Shown: piece by piece, positions 27,018 through 36,195 of the stretch
How the letters are laid out: each line of letters opens with the position of its first letter
How positions within the stretch are numbered: position 1 is the first letter of the stretch
Assembly (NCBI GenBank): GCA_949295025.1
Contig: CASFJK010000007.1
Coordinates: forward strand, 1-64,000
DNA length: 64,000 bases
From: an uncultured Pseudomonadota bacterium
GTDB taxonomy: Bacteria; Pseudomonadota; Alphaproteobacteria; RF32; CAG-239
Direction: 5' to 3'
Program-made: the position numbers and the translations under genes
Notes under the pieces: model-generated
What the model was told of the DNA's origin: nothing
The model's input: only the letters and a program-made list of their open reading frames with translations
The model's database searches: none

Positions 27018-29216
27018 CTATCTTATCGGTTTTAAAACAATAGTTGCAAGTGGCGGCAATGTCACTTTGATGGAATATGGCTTACAATTCCAATCTTGGG
27101 TTTCAGCTTGCAACATTCCTTCATTTTTGACACCGCTGCCCCAATAGTTTTTATCATCACTATTGAAAATTTCTTGATATTGGCACAACTCATTTACCCC
27201 AATTCGATAATCACGACGAACCACAGGTGTGAAGTTTGTAATTACAATCATATAATCTCTTGGATCATGCGCTTTGCGCATATAGGAAATGACGCTATCA
27301 TCGGCATTGCTATGGTCAATCCATTCAAAACCACGATAATCAAAATCTTCTTCATAAAATGCCGGATTACCTTTATACATCAGGTTCAAATCACGGATAC
27401 AATTTTGCATACCTTTGTACATTGGATATTCCAACAAGTGCCAACGTAGGCTTTCTTCGGCATTCCACTCCCAATCTTGTCCGAACTCACAACCCATGAA
27501 CAAAAGTTTCTTTCCCGGATGGGTAAACATAAAGCCATAATATGCTCTCAAGTTAGCAAATTTTTGCCACTCATCTCCAGGCATTTTGGAAAGCATGGAA
27601 CCTTTTCCATGGACAACCTCATCATGAGAAATCGGTAGAATAAAGTTTTCATTAAAAGCATAGAGCAAACCGAATGTGAGCATACCATGATGATATTTTC
27701 TGTGAACAGGATCATGGCTAATGTATTTTAGGGTATCGTTCATCCAACCCATATTCCATTTATAACCAAAGCCCAAACCGCCCATAGATGTCGGACGAGA
27801 AACCATCGGCCATGCGGTAGACTCTTCGGCAATAGTCACGGCGCCTTTGACCTGACCGTAAACCAGCTCATTCATCTTTCTCAAGAAAGCAATGGCCTCC
27901 AAGTTTTCATTGCCGCCATAGATATTGGGAATCCATTCACCGTTTTGGCGAGAGTAATCCAGATATAACATAGAAGCGACGGCATCAACACGCAAACCGT
28001 CAATATGATATTCTTTTAACCAATATAAAGCACTGGCACATAAGAAGTTGCATACTTCGGTACGACCATAGTTATAAATTTTTGTTCCCCAATCGGTGTG
28101 TTCACCTTTTCTTGGGTCGGCATGTTCATACAAGTGGGTTCCATCAAACTCAACCAAGCCATGACCATCCTTAGGAAAATGTGCAGGAACCCAGTCCATG
28201 ATAACGGCAATACCTGCTTGGTGGAAAGTGTCTATCATATAACGAAAGTCATCGGGTGTACCAAAACGAGATGTCGGTGCAAACATACCTGTTACTTGAT
28301 AGCCCCAAGAAGCATCTAACGGGTGTTCCGTCAAAGGTAAAAATTCAACATGTGTAAAGCCCATGTTAACAACATAAGGAACCAATCTATCGGCAAGTTC
28401 ACGATAGGTTAAATACTCGCAACCATTTTCACCTTTTCTTCTCCATGAACCAAGATGCACTTCATAGATGGACATTGGTTTATCAAAACTATTATATTCT
28501 TCTCGATATTGCATCCAAGCATCATCACTCCAATGATACTTATTGATATCATATACAATGGAGGCTGTTTTAGGTCTAACTTCAGAATAAAAAGCAACCG
28601 GATCAGATTTTGTCAAAATATAATTTTCTTGCGTTTTGATTTCATATTTATAAATTTCCCCTTCTTGCAATTCCGGAATAAAAATATCCCATACGCCGCA
28701 AGAAAGTTGCTTACGCATTACATGAGTACGACCATCCCAATTGTTGAAATTTCCGACCACACTGACACGTTTGGCATTAGGTGCCCATACGGCAAAACTA
28801 ACACCTTTAACGCCATTAATTTCATTAACATGCGCACCCAGTTTTTTGTACATATCCAAGTGATTACCTTCTGCCAAAAGGTAGATATCAATATCTCCTA
28901 AGACTGAAGGAAAACTATATGTATCATGAATGGTATAGAATTGATTTATATCGTTTTCGATTTTTAATTTATATTTGAAATTTTCTCTCGGACCTAAATT
29001 TATTTGGAAGAATCCACGTTCATCCAATTTGGTAAAAAAGCCTAAAGAATCCCCTTTTTCATCAATAAGTTCTACAGACTTTGCATGCGGTTGATATGTT
29101 CTGATAAAAACCTCTTTAGAACCTTTATTTTTGTGTATTCCCAAAACGGCAAAAGGGTTTCCATGGTCACCGTTTATAACAGCTTCCATTTCTTCTTTAG
29201 ACAATAAATTTTCCAT
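27018..29216 (-). CDS. glgB: 1,4-alpha-glucan branching enzyme
   Basis: 732 residues. GlgB introduces alpha-1,6 branches into glycogen. Two N-terminal carbohydrate-binding regions ([40 protein letters not shown]) precede a GH13 barrel with [32 protein letters not shown] (nucleophile), [18 protein letters not shown] (acid/base) and [16 protein letters not shown]. First gene of the operon. Synthase and phosphorylase genes (glgA, glgC, glgP) are not in the window. Confidence 0.96.
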   Translation of the reverse strand: MENLLSKEEMEAVINGDHGNPFAVLGIHKNKGSKEVFIRTYQPHAKSVELIDEKGDSLGFFTKLDERGFFQINLGPRENFKYKLKIENDINQFYTIHDTYSFPSVLGDIDIYLLAEGNHLDMYKKLGAHVNEINGVKGVSFAVWAPNAKRVSVVGNFNNWDGRTHVMRKQLSCGVWDIFIPELQEGEIYKYEIKTQENYILTKSDPVAFYSEVRPKTASIVYDINKYHWSDDAWMQYREEYNSFDKPMSIYEVHLGSWRRKGENGCEYLTYRELADRLVPYVVNMGFTHVEFLPLTEHPLDASWGYQVTGMFAPTSRFGTPDDFRYMIDTFHQAGIAVIMDWVPAHFPKDGHGLVEFDGTHLYEHADPRKGEHTDWGTKIYNYGRTEVCNFLCASALYWLKEYHIDGLRVDAVASMLYLDYSRQNGEWIPNIYGGNENLEAIAFLRKMNELVYGQVKGAVTIAEESTAWPMVSRPTSMGGLGFGYKWNMGWMNDTLKYISHDPVHRKYHHGMLTFGLLYAFNENFILPISHDEVVHGKGSMLSKMPGDEWQKFANLRAYYGFMFTHPGKKLLFMGCEFGQDWEWNAEESLRWHLLEYPMYKGMQNCIRDLNLMYKGNPAFYEEDFDYRGFEWIDHSNADDSVISYMRKAHDPRDYMIVITNFTPVVRRDYRIGVNELCQYQEIFNSDDKNYWGSGVKNEGMLQAETQDWNCKPYSIKVTLPPLATIVLKPIR

Positions 29217-29431
29217 AAATATACTCCTGTTATTAGGTCGAAAATCACAAAAAAAATTTTGCTTATCTTTGCTAATCTATAAATGATATATTATTAATTG
29301 CAAGAAAATATACTTATTTATAAATTTTATTTTACAAATTGCACATTTTCAATCTATTACCTATTGACGTATAAAATTTTAGATATATAGTAATTGGTGT
29401 ATGTAAAAACATTGTTTTATTGGAGTTTATT

Positions 29432-29677
29432 ATGATTAAATTTAACGAAGATGCTATTAGAGAAGCAGCTTATTACAATTGGCAAAATGCTGGTTGCCCG
29501 AATGGTCAAGATGAATATTTCTGGGCTATGGCTGTAGAACAACTTTCTAAATGCAACAAAAATTCTTGTGCAAAATCTGCTTGCGCTTCTAAGAAGAGCA
29601 GCAACAAAACTTCTTGCACAAAGTCTACAAAATCTGCAGCTTGCAAATCTGCTTCTGCTTCTAAAAAATCTAAATAA
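29432..29677 (+). CDS. DUF2934-like protein with a Cys/Lys/Ser-rich tail
   Basis: 81 residues from ATG 29432; GGAG lies 6 nt upstream, and a TTG at 29420 would overlap that site, so it is rejected. Residues 5-35 (AIREAAYYNWQNAGCPNGQD, then EYFWAMAVEQL) match DUF2934, a short helical module whose name-giving pattern is IR..AY..W...G.P.G.....W..A...L. The last ~40 residues are almost only Lys, Ser, Ala, Cys, Asn and Thr with five cysteines (CNKNSCAKSACASKK). Such tails resemble lysine-rich histone-like tails but with added Cys; function unknown. A strong terminator follows. Confidence 0.7.
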   Translation: MIKFNEDAIREAAYYNWQNAGCPNGQDEYFWAMAVEQLSKCNKNSCAKSACASKKSSNKTSCTKSTKSAACKSASASKKSK

Positions 29678-29694
29678 TTTTCTTAGATTTTGTA

Positions 29695-29724
29695 AAAAAC
29701 CCTTGCCTTTGGTCAAGGGTTTTT
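29695..29724. terminator. Bidirectional terminator
   Basis: AAAAACCCTTG (29695-29705) pairs with CAAGGGTTTTT (29714-29724); serves the DUF2934-like gene and the convergent TPR-methyltransferase gene. Confidence 0.85.
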
Positions 29725-31044
29725 TTATGCCTTAATTGCAGAAATTATATATCCTTTTACTTCTTCTAAAGCCTCTTTTCTTAGGCAATGATATTCTTCT
29801 TTTTCAATATCGAATCCAAATTTTTTTAATAACAAATGAATATATTTTAGATGATGTTGATATCTTCCTGATGAATGCAAAATATAATTAGAATCGTCCT
29901 CTTTGTTTTCTGTTATGCTAAAGAGAATCCGACCACCTTTTTTTAGAGCTTTTTGAGCCTTCTCAAAAAAAGAATCCAAGTCACCCAAATAGGTCAGAAC
30001 ATCGGCTGATACAATTAAGTCATAAGCTGATTTTTTTTGATTTAAAAAGCTTATAATATCATTACAATACAATCTATTATAAACTTTTTTCATCTTTGCT
30101 TGAGCCAACATTTTGCTCGATAAATCTACCCCTTCCAAAGATAAGAATCCTGCATATGGTTTTAAAAAATTTCCACATAATCCGGTTCCGCACCCAGCAT
30201 CCAATATATGTAATTTGGGATGAGAATCCTTGCCATAAATTTGTGCTAAAATTTTAGACATGATTTGTGGTGTTTGATAGTCCAAATTATTTAAAACATT
30301 TTCAAAGTCAGAAGCAAAAATATCAAAAATTTCTCGTATATATTCAGCATCTGCTCTATCGGGAATCTCTTGTTTGAGAATTGCTTTTCCCATATGTTGC
30401 GCAACTTTATTATCAGGAAATTTTTGCACCCATTTTCGAGCATATTCTTTGATTATCTTCTCTTGAGAATCTAAAGACAATTCATAAAGCATATAGCCAA
30501 AATTGATATGATGATCTTCATCTTGAGGAGCTAATTCTACAGCCCGCCAGCCGCTCTGAATTGCATCTGTAAGCATCTCTTTTTGTTGATAGCATCTGCT
30601 TAAATAATTATATAACCACGCATCATCTTTTTTCAGTTTTAGCGCTTGTTGTAAAACTTGCAATGCTTCATCATAATGTTCTTGTTCTAGCAAAGAGCTT
30701 CCTAATACATTCAATGCCATATAATTTTGCGAATCAAAATTTATTGCTAATCGAGCATATTTCTCAGCTTGTACATAGTTTTCCATTTCTAAATATGTAT
30801 TCGCCATATTTACGGTTGCTAATAACGAATCAGGATTTATATCTTGTGCCATTTGATAGCAATGAATGGCTTCTTCATATTTTTTTTGTAAAAAAAGAAT
30901 GTTTCCAAGATTGATTAAAACCGTATTATTTGTTGGATTTTTTTTTAAAATTTGTCGGCAGATTTTTTCAGCTTTTTTATAGTCTTTTTTTTGATACAAA
31001 TCCAAACTCTGATTTGTTAATTCTGCCTCTGTTTTTTTGAACAT
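29725..31044 (-). CDS. TPR-repeat protein fused to an S-adenosylmethionine methyltransferase
   Basis: 439 residues. Residues ~5-205 are tetratricopeptide repeats (SLDLYQKKDYKKAEKICRQI; LGNILFLQKKYEEAIHCYQM; LGSSLLEQEHYDEALQVLQQ). The C-terminal ~200 residues are a class I methyltransferase with motif I LHILDAGCGTGLCGNFL, EGVDLSSKMLAQA and YDLIVSADVLTYLGDL. This architecture is common in alphaproteobacteria; the methyl acceptor is unknown and the TPR part presumably recruits it. No signal peptide, so cytoplasmic. Stand-alone gene divergent from the MATE transporter. Confidence 0.88.
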   Translation of the reverse strand: MFKKTEAELTNQSLDLYQKKDYKKAEKICRQILKKNPTNNTVLINLGNILFLQKKYEEAIHCYQMAQDINPDSLLATVNMANTYLEMENYVQAEKYARLAINFDSQNYMALNVLGSSLLEQEHYDEALQVLQQALKLKKDDAWLYNYLSRCYQQKEMLTDAIQSGWRAVELAPQDEDHHINFGYMLYELSLDSQEKIIKEYARKWVQKFPDNKVAQHMGKAILKQEIPDRADAEYIREIFDIFASDFENVLNNLDYQTPQIMSKILAQIYGKDSHPKLHILDAGCGTGLCGNFLKPYAGFLSLEGVDLSSKMLAQAKMKKVYNRLYCNDIISFLNQKKSAYDLIVSADVLTYLGDLDSFFEKAQKALKKGGRILFSITENKEDDSNYILHSSGRYQHHLKYIHLLLKKFGFDIEKEEYHCLRKEALEEVKGYIISAIKA

Positions 31045-31136
31045 TTTTACCTCGGTTTTATTTTTTCATCAGTATATGAAAAGAGATAAAATAATCAAGC
31101 TTCTTCTCTGATTTGACAACTTCTTCCTTTCATGCT

Positions 31137-32492
31137 ATGAAAAATTTATTCAAAACAATTTACGTGATTTTCATGACATATAATTACAAAAAAATTTGGT
31201 ACATTGCCTATCCCATTTTAACTGGGATGATTATTCAACAACTCATTGGTCTAACTGATACAGCTTTTTTAGGTCGCGTTGGAAAAATTGAACTTGGTGC
31301 TTCCGCCATTGCCGGTGTTTTCTATGTAATGATATTTATGCTAGGGCAAGGTTTTTCCATCGGAGCACAAATTTTTATTGCTCAGCACAATGGCGAAAGA
31401 AGATATCGTCGCATTGGGCAAATTTTTTATCAAAGTTTGTTTTTTCTGTTTTTCTTTGCCTTGTTTTTTATTCTCGGAATCCATTTTTATGCCGAAAACA
31501 TACTCAAGAATCTGATTTCTTCACCTTTGGTTTTGCAGGCTGCGCTCGACTATTTATACCCTCGATCATACGGCTTTATTTTCTCCTTTGCCATTGTGAT
31601 GTTCAGAGCCTTTTACATTGGAACAACACAAACAAAAGTTTTGTCCCTTAATGCGTATGTTATGCTTATAATGAATGTTGTTTTTGACTATCTGCTCATC
31701 TTTGGAAAATGTGGTTTTCCTGAGCTTGGTGTGACTGGCGCTGCTATTGCATCTGTTTTATCTGAAGCTGCCTCCACACTCTTTTTTATCATCTATACTT
31801 TAATAAAAACTCCTTATAAAAAGTTTGGCTTGGATATTCCTTATTTTCGCAATCTACACACGCTCTTTCGCGTTTTGAAAATTTCTATTTGGACAATGTT
31901 GCAAAATATGGTTTCCTTTGCTACATGGCTATTTTTTATGTTAGCCGTTGAACATATCGGTGAAAACGAATTGGCCATTTCCAACATACTACGCAGTGTT
32001 AGTGCCTTGCCATTTATGATTATCAATGCTCTTCTTGGAACAGCTAATGCCATCACCGGAAATTTATATGGTGCCGATAAAGAAAAAGAAATCAAAACCA
32101 CAGCAACAAGAATCATTGTGATTGGATATATCGGCGGTTTTGTCGCTACTCTTTTACTCCTTGTTTCTCCGTTTTGGGTAATGCGTATTTACACAAACGA
32201 TGAGCTGCTCATTCTGCAAGCCATACCTGCATATTATTCTTCTATGACAACATATTTTTCATTGGTTCCGGGCTTTGTTTTTCTAGGAATAATTTTTGGT
32301 GTAGGCGAAACAAAAGCGGCTATGTATCTAGAACTTTTGGCTTTGTTTGTTTATACATTTGCCGTATGGTTTATTGTTGTTTATCTAAAAGCAGATATTG
32401 CCGTTTGTTGGTTGACAGAACATGCTTATAACGCAAGTTTAAGCTTGCTAACCTATTTATACATATGCAAAAAAAATTGGTTTAGCACATAG
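31137..32492 (+). CDS. MATE-family efflux transporter
   Basis: About 451 residues from ATG 31137; an alternative ATG at 31173 (MTYNYKKIWYIAYP) is equally plausible because neither has a clear Shine-Dalgarno. The protein is highly hydrophobic with about twelve membrane segments. MATE/NorM features are LTGMIIQQLIGLTDTAFLGR in the first helix, GQGFSIGAQIFIAQHNGE, and the second-half counterpart LPFMIINALLGTANAITGNL. It would export cationic drugs or metabolites in exchange for Na+ or H+. Substrate not predictable. Confidence 0.88.
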   Translation: MKNLFKTIYVIFMTYNYKKIWYIAYPILTGMIIQQLIGLTDTAFLGRVGKIELGASAIAGVFYVMIFMLGQGFSIGAQIFIAQHNGERRYRRIGQIFYQSLFFLFFFALFFILGIHFYAENILKNLISSPLVLQAALDYLYPRSYGFIFSFAIVMFRAFYIGTTQTKVLSLNAYVMLIMNVVFDYLLIFGKCGFPELGVTGAAIASVLSEAASTLFFIIYTLIKTPYKKFGLDIPYFRNLHTLFRVLKISIWTMLQNMVSFATWLFFMLAVEHIGENELAISNILRSVSALPFMIINALLGTANAITGNLYGADKEKEIKTTATRIIVIGYIGGFVATLLLLVSPFWVMRIYTNDELLILQAIPAYYSSMTTYFSLVPGFVFLGIIFGVGETKAAMYLELLALFVYTFAVWFIVVYLKADIAVCWLTEHAYNASLSLLTYLYICKKNWFST

Positions 32493-32783
32493 TTTTGCTT
32501 GATTATTTGCCTCTTATCTTTTACATTTTTGGGTGAACCAGATATGGTTCGGAGCCTTGACAAGCTCTTATACAATACGGTGTTTGATATTACATCGTTA
32601 ATCAGTTGTGCTTATACATCTGAAAATTTTAATGTGTGTGCTTCTGATAAAATATCCCCGCGACATAGAAATATGGTCGGGGAGGTTTTGGCGTATGTTC
32701 AGAAGCACTCGCTTTAAAGGCCAAAACGGTCATTTTATTGTATATGATTTGTCAACTCTCCGACCGCCTTTTGGCGGTTTTTT
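32493..32783 (+). ncRNA. Structured RNA element with an H-type pseudoknot and intrinsic terminator
   Basis: The gap before the 32818 gene holds no supported protein but strong base pairing. Hairpin GAACCA-GATA-TGGTTC lies at 32535-32550. Helix A pairs GTGCTTCTGA (32638-32647) with TCAGAAGCAC (32699-32708). Inside it, CCCC..GAC (32656-32664) pairs with GTCGGGG (32676-32682). Helix B pairs GTTTTGGC (32685-32692) with GCCAAAAC (32720-32727); one strand of B lies in the loop of A and the other outside it, which is a pseudoknot. A perfect terminator follows, ACCGCC-TTTT-GGCGGT plus five Ts (32763-32783), 34 nt before the next start codon. It is either an attenuation leader (riboswitch-like) or a free small RNA. 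I do not match it to SRP, RNase P, tmRNA or 6S RNA. Confidence 0.6.
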
Positions 32784-32817
32784 GTTATCTTGAACTTAAA
32801 CCGGAGAATTGAAATCT

Positions 32818-34491
32818 ATGTCTGATAAACTATTTTGCTTTTACAAAAATATTCCTCTATGGTTGAGGCCTAAAAAAGGGCATTGGAATAAAAATTTTAT
32901 ATTTGCTCTCGTAGCTACATTAGCTACTTTTGCTCCTGATATCATTATGAATCTTATGACAAATTCTCATATTATTTTAGAACCACTCTTTGTCTTTTAT
33001 GTTTTTGGCTTTATGTTCTTACTTTCTTTTTGTCAAAATATTCTTATATATAGCTTTATCTTCTTATGGGTGTTAATGCAAACTATTCAACTTAATTTCA
33101 TGGCTTTTTTTGGACATCCGATTACCGCCGGTGAAATTATGAATATCATTTATGAACATCGAGATGTTTTTGATACTGCTTATTTACAACAAACATGGTT
33201 TGTTATACCGACAATCGTACTTTTTTACGGTATGATGACATTTATATTTTATATTGGGAGTAAAGAATCTGTTAAAATAAGATGGATGTTTTTAATCGTA
33301 TTGTATTTAGCTGCTCACAAACCATATCGAGCTTTTACAGAGACTAAAGGAATTTGGTATTTTCAACCTGGACCAACACGCTCATCTTTTAAAAACAGTA
33401 TCAATACGTTTTCTTATTTTTTCTTTCAATATTTATGGAAAGATAATCAATCTTCAGAAGTATTTTGGAAACCTTACCAAATTCAAAAAACTTTTTCAGA
33501 TACACAAAATGTTTTAGTCATTTTTGGAGAAAGTTTATATAGTGAACATATGCCTATGTATGGTTACAAACGCAATACATTTCCTTTGTTACAAAAAAGA
33601 CTTGAAGAAAACAAAAATATTGCCGTTGCAACTGCTATCGCACCCGGAATTTCTACAGCAACATCAACAGCTTTGTTTTTTAACTCTATTCGTGAACCCG
33701 GAAATATAAAAGAGATAAAAAACTTAACCGGAAATCTTTTTAAAATAGCTAAGGAAAATGGTTTTGAAACATATTACATTTCCAATCAAGAATCGCGTTT
33801 GATTATGAATATCGGAGAAAAGTATATTGATCATATAGCTAATAATGATTCTGAACCTCTATTCTTTAGTCAATATCGAGATGAAGGCTTGGCCAAAATA
33901 CTTGATTCTATTGATTTTAGAGAAGGAAAGAAATTTATTGTTTTACATATGCGCTCTCCTCATCTACCTTATGAAAAGCATTATTACGGGAAAGAGGATA
34001 AATTTCAAAAATTTGTTCCCGACACACCAGATGTTAATCGTTTAACATATACGACAAACAGTTATGATAATGCCCTTCTTTATACTGATTTTGTTATAAA
34101 TAAGATGATTGATAACTTTGAAACAAAAAATAATAATCAAAAATACACTATTTTTCTAACCGCAGATCATGGACAACTTTTTGATTTTAACGGTATGTGG
34201 GGACATAATAATTTGGTGATAGAGCAAGGAAAAGTGCCGGCCATTATCATCAGCAGTAAAAAAATTCCTTTACCGAAATATATTTCTTCTTACCAGTTTA
34301 GTAAAATGATTCTGCAAAGCTTAGGTGCAAATTTAATTAACCCAAATGAAAAAGAAGCTTCATACTTTTTACATGGAAATAATATTTATTATCCATATGA
34401 CTTTAAAAAATATCAAATTTTGAAAAATGGAGAAATAAAAGATTATCCTGTAAAGAATACCAAAGATATTTCTTCAAAAACAGGGCGTTAA
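32818..34491 (+). CDS. Membrane-anchored sulfatase-fold transferase (phosphoethanolamine transferase-like)
   Basis: 557 residues from ATG 32818, with GGAG 11 nt upstream. About five hydrophobic segments occupy the first ~190 residues, followed by a periplasmic alkaline-phosphatase/sulfatase-fold domain. The nucleophile region reads VLVIFGESLYSEHMPMYGYK, corresponding to GET.R.....GY.R.T in EptA/CptA enzymes but with Ser in place of the usual Thr; further metal-site motifs are MRSPHLPYEKHY and TADHGQLFDFNGMWGHNN. It probably decorates lipid A, core or another glycan with phosphoethanolamine or glycerophosphate; substrate is inference. Preceded by a structured RNA with terminator, so expression may be attenuated. 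Confidence 0.8.
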   Translation: MSDKLFCFYKNIPLWLRPKKGHWNKNFIFALVATLATFAPDIIMNLMTNSHIILEPLFVFYVFGFMFLLSFCQNILIYSFIFLWVLMQTIQLNFMAFFGHPITAGEIMNIIYEHRDVFDTAYLQQTWFVIPTIVLFYGMMTFIFYIGSKESVKIRWMFLIVLYLAAHKPYRAFTETKGIWYFQPGPTRSSFKNSINTFSYFFFQYLWKDNQSSEVFWKPYQIQKTFSDTQNVLVIFGESLYSEHMPMYGYKRNTFPLLQKRLEENKNIAVATAIAPGISTATSTALFFNSIREPGNIKEIKNLTGNLFKIAKENGFETYYISNQESRLIMNIGEKYIDHIANNDSEPLFFSQYRDEGLAKILDSIDFREGKKFIVLHMRSPHLPYEKHYYGKEDKFQKFVPDTPDVNRLTYTTNSYDNALLYTDFVINKMIDNFETKNNNQKYTIFLTADHGQLFDFNGMWGHNNLVIEQGKVPAIIISSKKIPLPKYISSYQFSKMILQSLGANLINPNEKEASYFLHGNNIYYPYDFKKYQILKNGEIKDYPVKNTKDISSKTGR

Positions 34492-34500
34492 TTACTCATA

Positions 34501-34533
34501 AAAATCCGAAAGAAAAACTTTCGGATTTTTTTT
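34501..34533 (+). terminator. Terminator of the transferase gene
   Basis: AAAATCCGAAAG (34501-34512) pairs with CTTTCGGATTTT (34518-34529) followed by further Ts, eight bases after the stop codon. Confidence 0.85.
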
Positions 34534-34555
34534 GATTTTTTTATAAAAAAAAGTA

Positions 34556-34584
34556 TTGACAGATGCGTTTTAATATAATATCTA
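34556..34584 (+). promoter_or_regulatory. Likely sigma-70 promoter of tRNA-Leu
   Basis: TTGACA at 34556-34561 is a perfect -35; a 17-bp spacer leads to TATCTA (34579-34584) as -10, putting transcription start about 10 bases before the tRNA. The region lies between two terminators and can serve only the tRNA. Confidence 0.5.
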
Positions 34585-34601
34585 TATCTCCGTTATCTGA
34601 T

Positions 34602-34687
34602 GGGGGTATGGCGGAACTGGTAGACGCGCTAGACTCAAAATCTTGTGGGTTCATCCCGTGTCAGTTCGAGTCTGACTACCCCTACCA
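34602..34687 (+). tRNA. tRNA-Leu (anticodon CAA)
   Basis: 86 nt with long variable arm and encoded CCA. The acceptor GGGGGTA pairs with TACCCCT (one G-U at the end). The anticodon loop CTCAAAA gives anticodon CAA for TTG codons. The T stem GTCAG/CTGAC encloses TTCGAGT. The anticodon stem has one T-T mismatch. Confidence 0.95.
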
Positions 34688-34694
34688 ATTAATA

Positions 34695-34724
34695 AAAGGC
34701 TCTTATTTTTAAGAGCCTTTTTTT
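34695..34724 (+). terminator. Terminator of tRNA-Leu
   Basis: AAAGGCTCTT (34695-34704) pairs with AAGAGCCTTT (34711-34720), with four further Ts. Confidence 0.85.
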
Positions 34725-34746
34725 CATATCTGCTTAACTATAGAAT

Positions 34747-34790
34747 TAATAAAATAAAAGCTCCGAAAATTCGGAGCTTTTATTTTATTA
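34747..34790 (-). terminator. Terminator of gltX-cysS with a 20-bp perfect stem
   Basis: TAATAAAATAAAAGCTCCGA (34747-34766) is perfectly complementary to 34771-34790 across a 4-nt loop. The cysS stop codon lies inside the outer stem. The T-rich outer arm provides the uridine tract. Confidence 0.85.
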
Positions 34791-36164
34791 TATTTTTTTC
34801 CAGGTCGTACCGTTGGGACCATCTTCCAAGATAATGCCCTGCTCTTTTAATTCATTACGAATCTTATCAGCCGTTGCCCAATCTTTGTTCTTTTTGGCTT
34901 CGGCACGAGCTTGAATTTTGGCTTCAATCTCGGCATCATCACCTTCAGCTCCGCCTTTGAACCAGCCTTCGGCATCTTGCCACAGCAAGCCCAACAGATA
35001 AGCATTAGCCAACAACTCAGATTTATATTTAATCTTATCTTCTTCGCTTTCAGCTTTGTTCAAATTATTGACATTTTCATGCAGATAAGTCAGCGCCAAC
35101 GGTGTGTTCAAGTCATCAGCCAAAGCTTCGACAACTCTTGTATCAGGCTCAACTTTTTCTGCCTTAACATCTTTAACACGCAACAAAGCATTATAGAACT
35201 TATCCAAAGTGGCTTTGGCATTGTTCAAGCCTTCAAAGGTGAAGTTAAACGGTTGATGATAGTGAGAGCTCAAGAACAATAATCTTAAAGCTTCTGCCGG
35301 TGCTTTGGCCAAAACATCATCCAAAATATAAAAATTGCCCAAAGACTTCGACATCTTCACGCCATCGACCATCAACATACCGGCATGAACCCAATAATGC
35401 GCAAATTTTGTACCTTCAAAAGCACAGCAAGATTGTGCACACTCATTTTCGTGGTGCGGAAAAATCAAATCAGAACCACCGCCATGAATATCAAAGTCAT
35501 TACCGAGCAATTTAGAGCTCATAGCCGAGCATTCCAAATGCCAACCGGGGCGACCATATCCCCACGGGCTGTTCCAACCCGGTTCTGTCGGCTCGGATGG
35601 TTTCCAAAGTACAAAGTCTGCCGGATTTTTCTTATAATCGGCAACTTCCACTCTGGCGCCGGCCAACATTTCTTTCATACTTCTACCGGACAAGCAACCA
35701 TAACCAGGCATTGAATCAACAGAGAAAAGCACATGACCTTCAGCCTCATAAGCGTGACCATTTGCAAGCAAGCGTTTGACTAACTCTATCATCTCGTTGA
35801 TATAGTCTGTTGCTCTGGGGCGATAGTTCGGCTCCAAGTTGCCGAGCTTTTTCATATCTTCAATATACCAATTATAGGTTTCTTCGGTAATCTCGCGAAT
35901 CGGTTTACCGGTTTCTTTGTGCTTATTTAAAATCTTATCATCAACATCTGTGATGTTTGAAACATAAGTTACATGATCAGCACCGTAAACATAACGGAGC
36001 AAACGATAAAGCACGTCATAAGACACAGGAGTTTTACCATTGCCCAAGTGTGCTTTATCATAAACCGTGGGGCCACAGACATACATGCGCACATTGCTAC
36101 AGTCGATGGGAACAAACTTTTCTTTGCGACGCGTTAATGTGTTATGCAAGTATATGTCTACCAC
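34788..36164 (-). CDS. cysS: Cysteinyl-tRNA synthetase
   Basis: 458 residues. CysS charges tRNA-Cys. It has the zinc-binding MYVCGPTVYDKAHLGNGKTP, the HIGH-equivalent AHLGN, further zinc ligands WHLECSAM and HHENECAQS, and the class I KMSKS motif in VDGVKMSKSLGNF. The C-terminal end LNELKEQGIILEDGPNGTTW (family: GI.LEDT..GT.W) is intact. Second gene after gltX with a 31-nt gap, an aminoacylation operon. Confidence 0.96.
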   Translation of the reverse strand: MVDIYLHNTLTRRKEKFVPIDCSNVRMYVCGPTVYDKAHLGNGKTPVSYDVLYRLLRYVYGADHVTYVSNITDVDDKILNKHKETGKPIREITEETYNWYIEDMKKLGNLEPNYRPRATDYINEMIELVKRLLANGHAYEAEGHVLFSVDSMPGYGCLSGRSMKEMLAGARVEVADYKKNPADFVLWKPSEPTEPGWNSPWGYGRPGWHLECSAMSSKLLGNDFDIHGGGSDLIFPHHENECAQSCCAFEGTKFAHYWVHAGMLMVDGVKMSKSLGNFYILDDVLAKAPAEALRLLFLSSHYHQPFNFTFEGLNNAKATLDKFYNALLRVKDVKAEKVEPDTRVVEALADDLNTPLALTYLHENVNNLNKAESEEDKIKYKSELLANAYLLGLLWQDAEGWFKGGAEGDDAEIEAKIQARAEAKKNKDWATADKIRNELKEQGIILEDGPNGTTWKKI

Positions 36165-36195
36165 GATTTTTCTCCTTTATTTCTGTTATGTTAAA

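Noticed and set aside
29417..29716. A 99-codon minus-strand frame opposite the DUF2934-like gene, rich in Arg, Ser, Phe and Cys.
   Set aside because: It is the antisense of the Lys/Ser/Cys codons of the tail; the plus-strand frame has the DUF2934 motif, ribosome-binding site and terminator.
32499..32717. A 72-codon frame starting with TTG between the MATE gene and the transferase gene.
   Set aside because: No ribosome-binding site, and the sequence is better explained by base-paired RNA with a pseudoknot and terminator.
32535..32783. SAM-II, tmRNA or RNase P RNA as identity of the pseudoknotted element.
   Set aside because: It is too long and has the wrong core for SAM-II; there is no tRNA-like end or tag frame for tmRNA, and none of the conserved RNase P core sequences.
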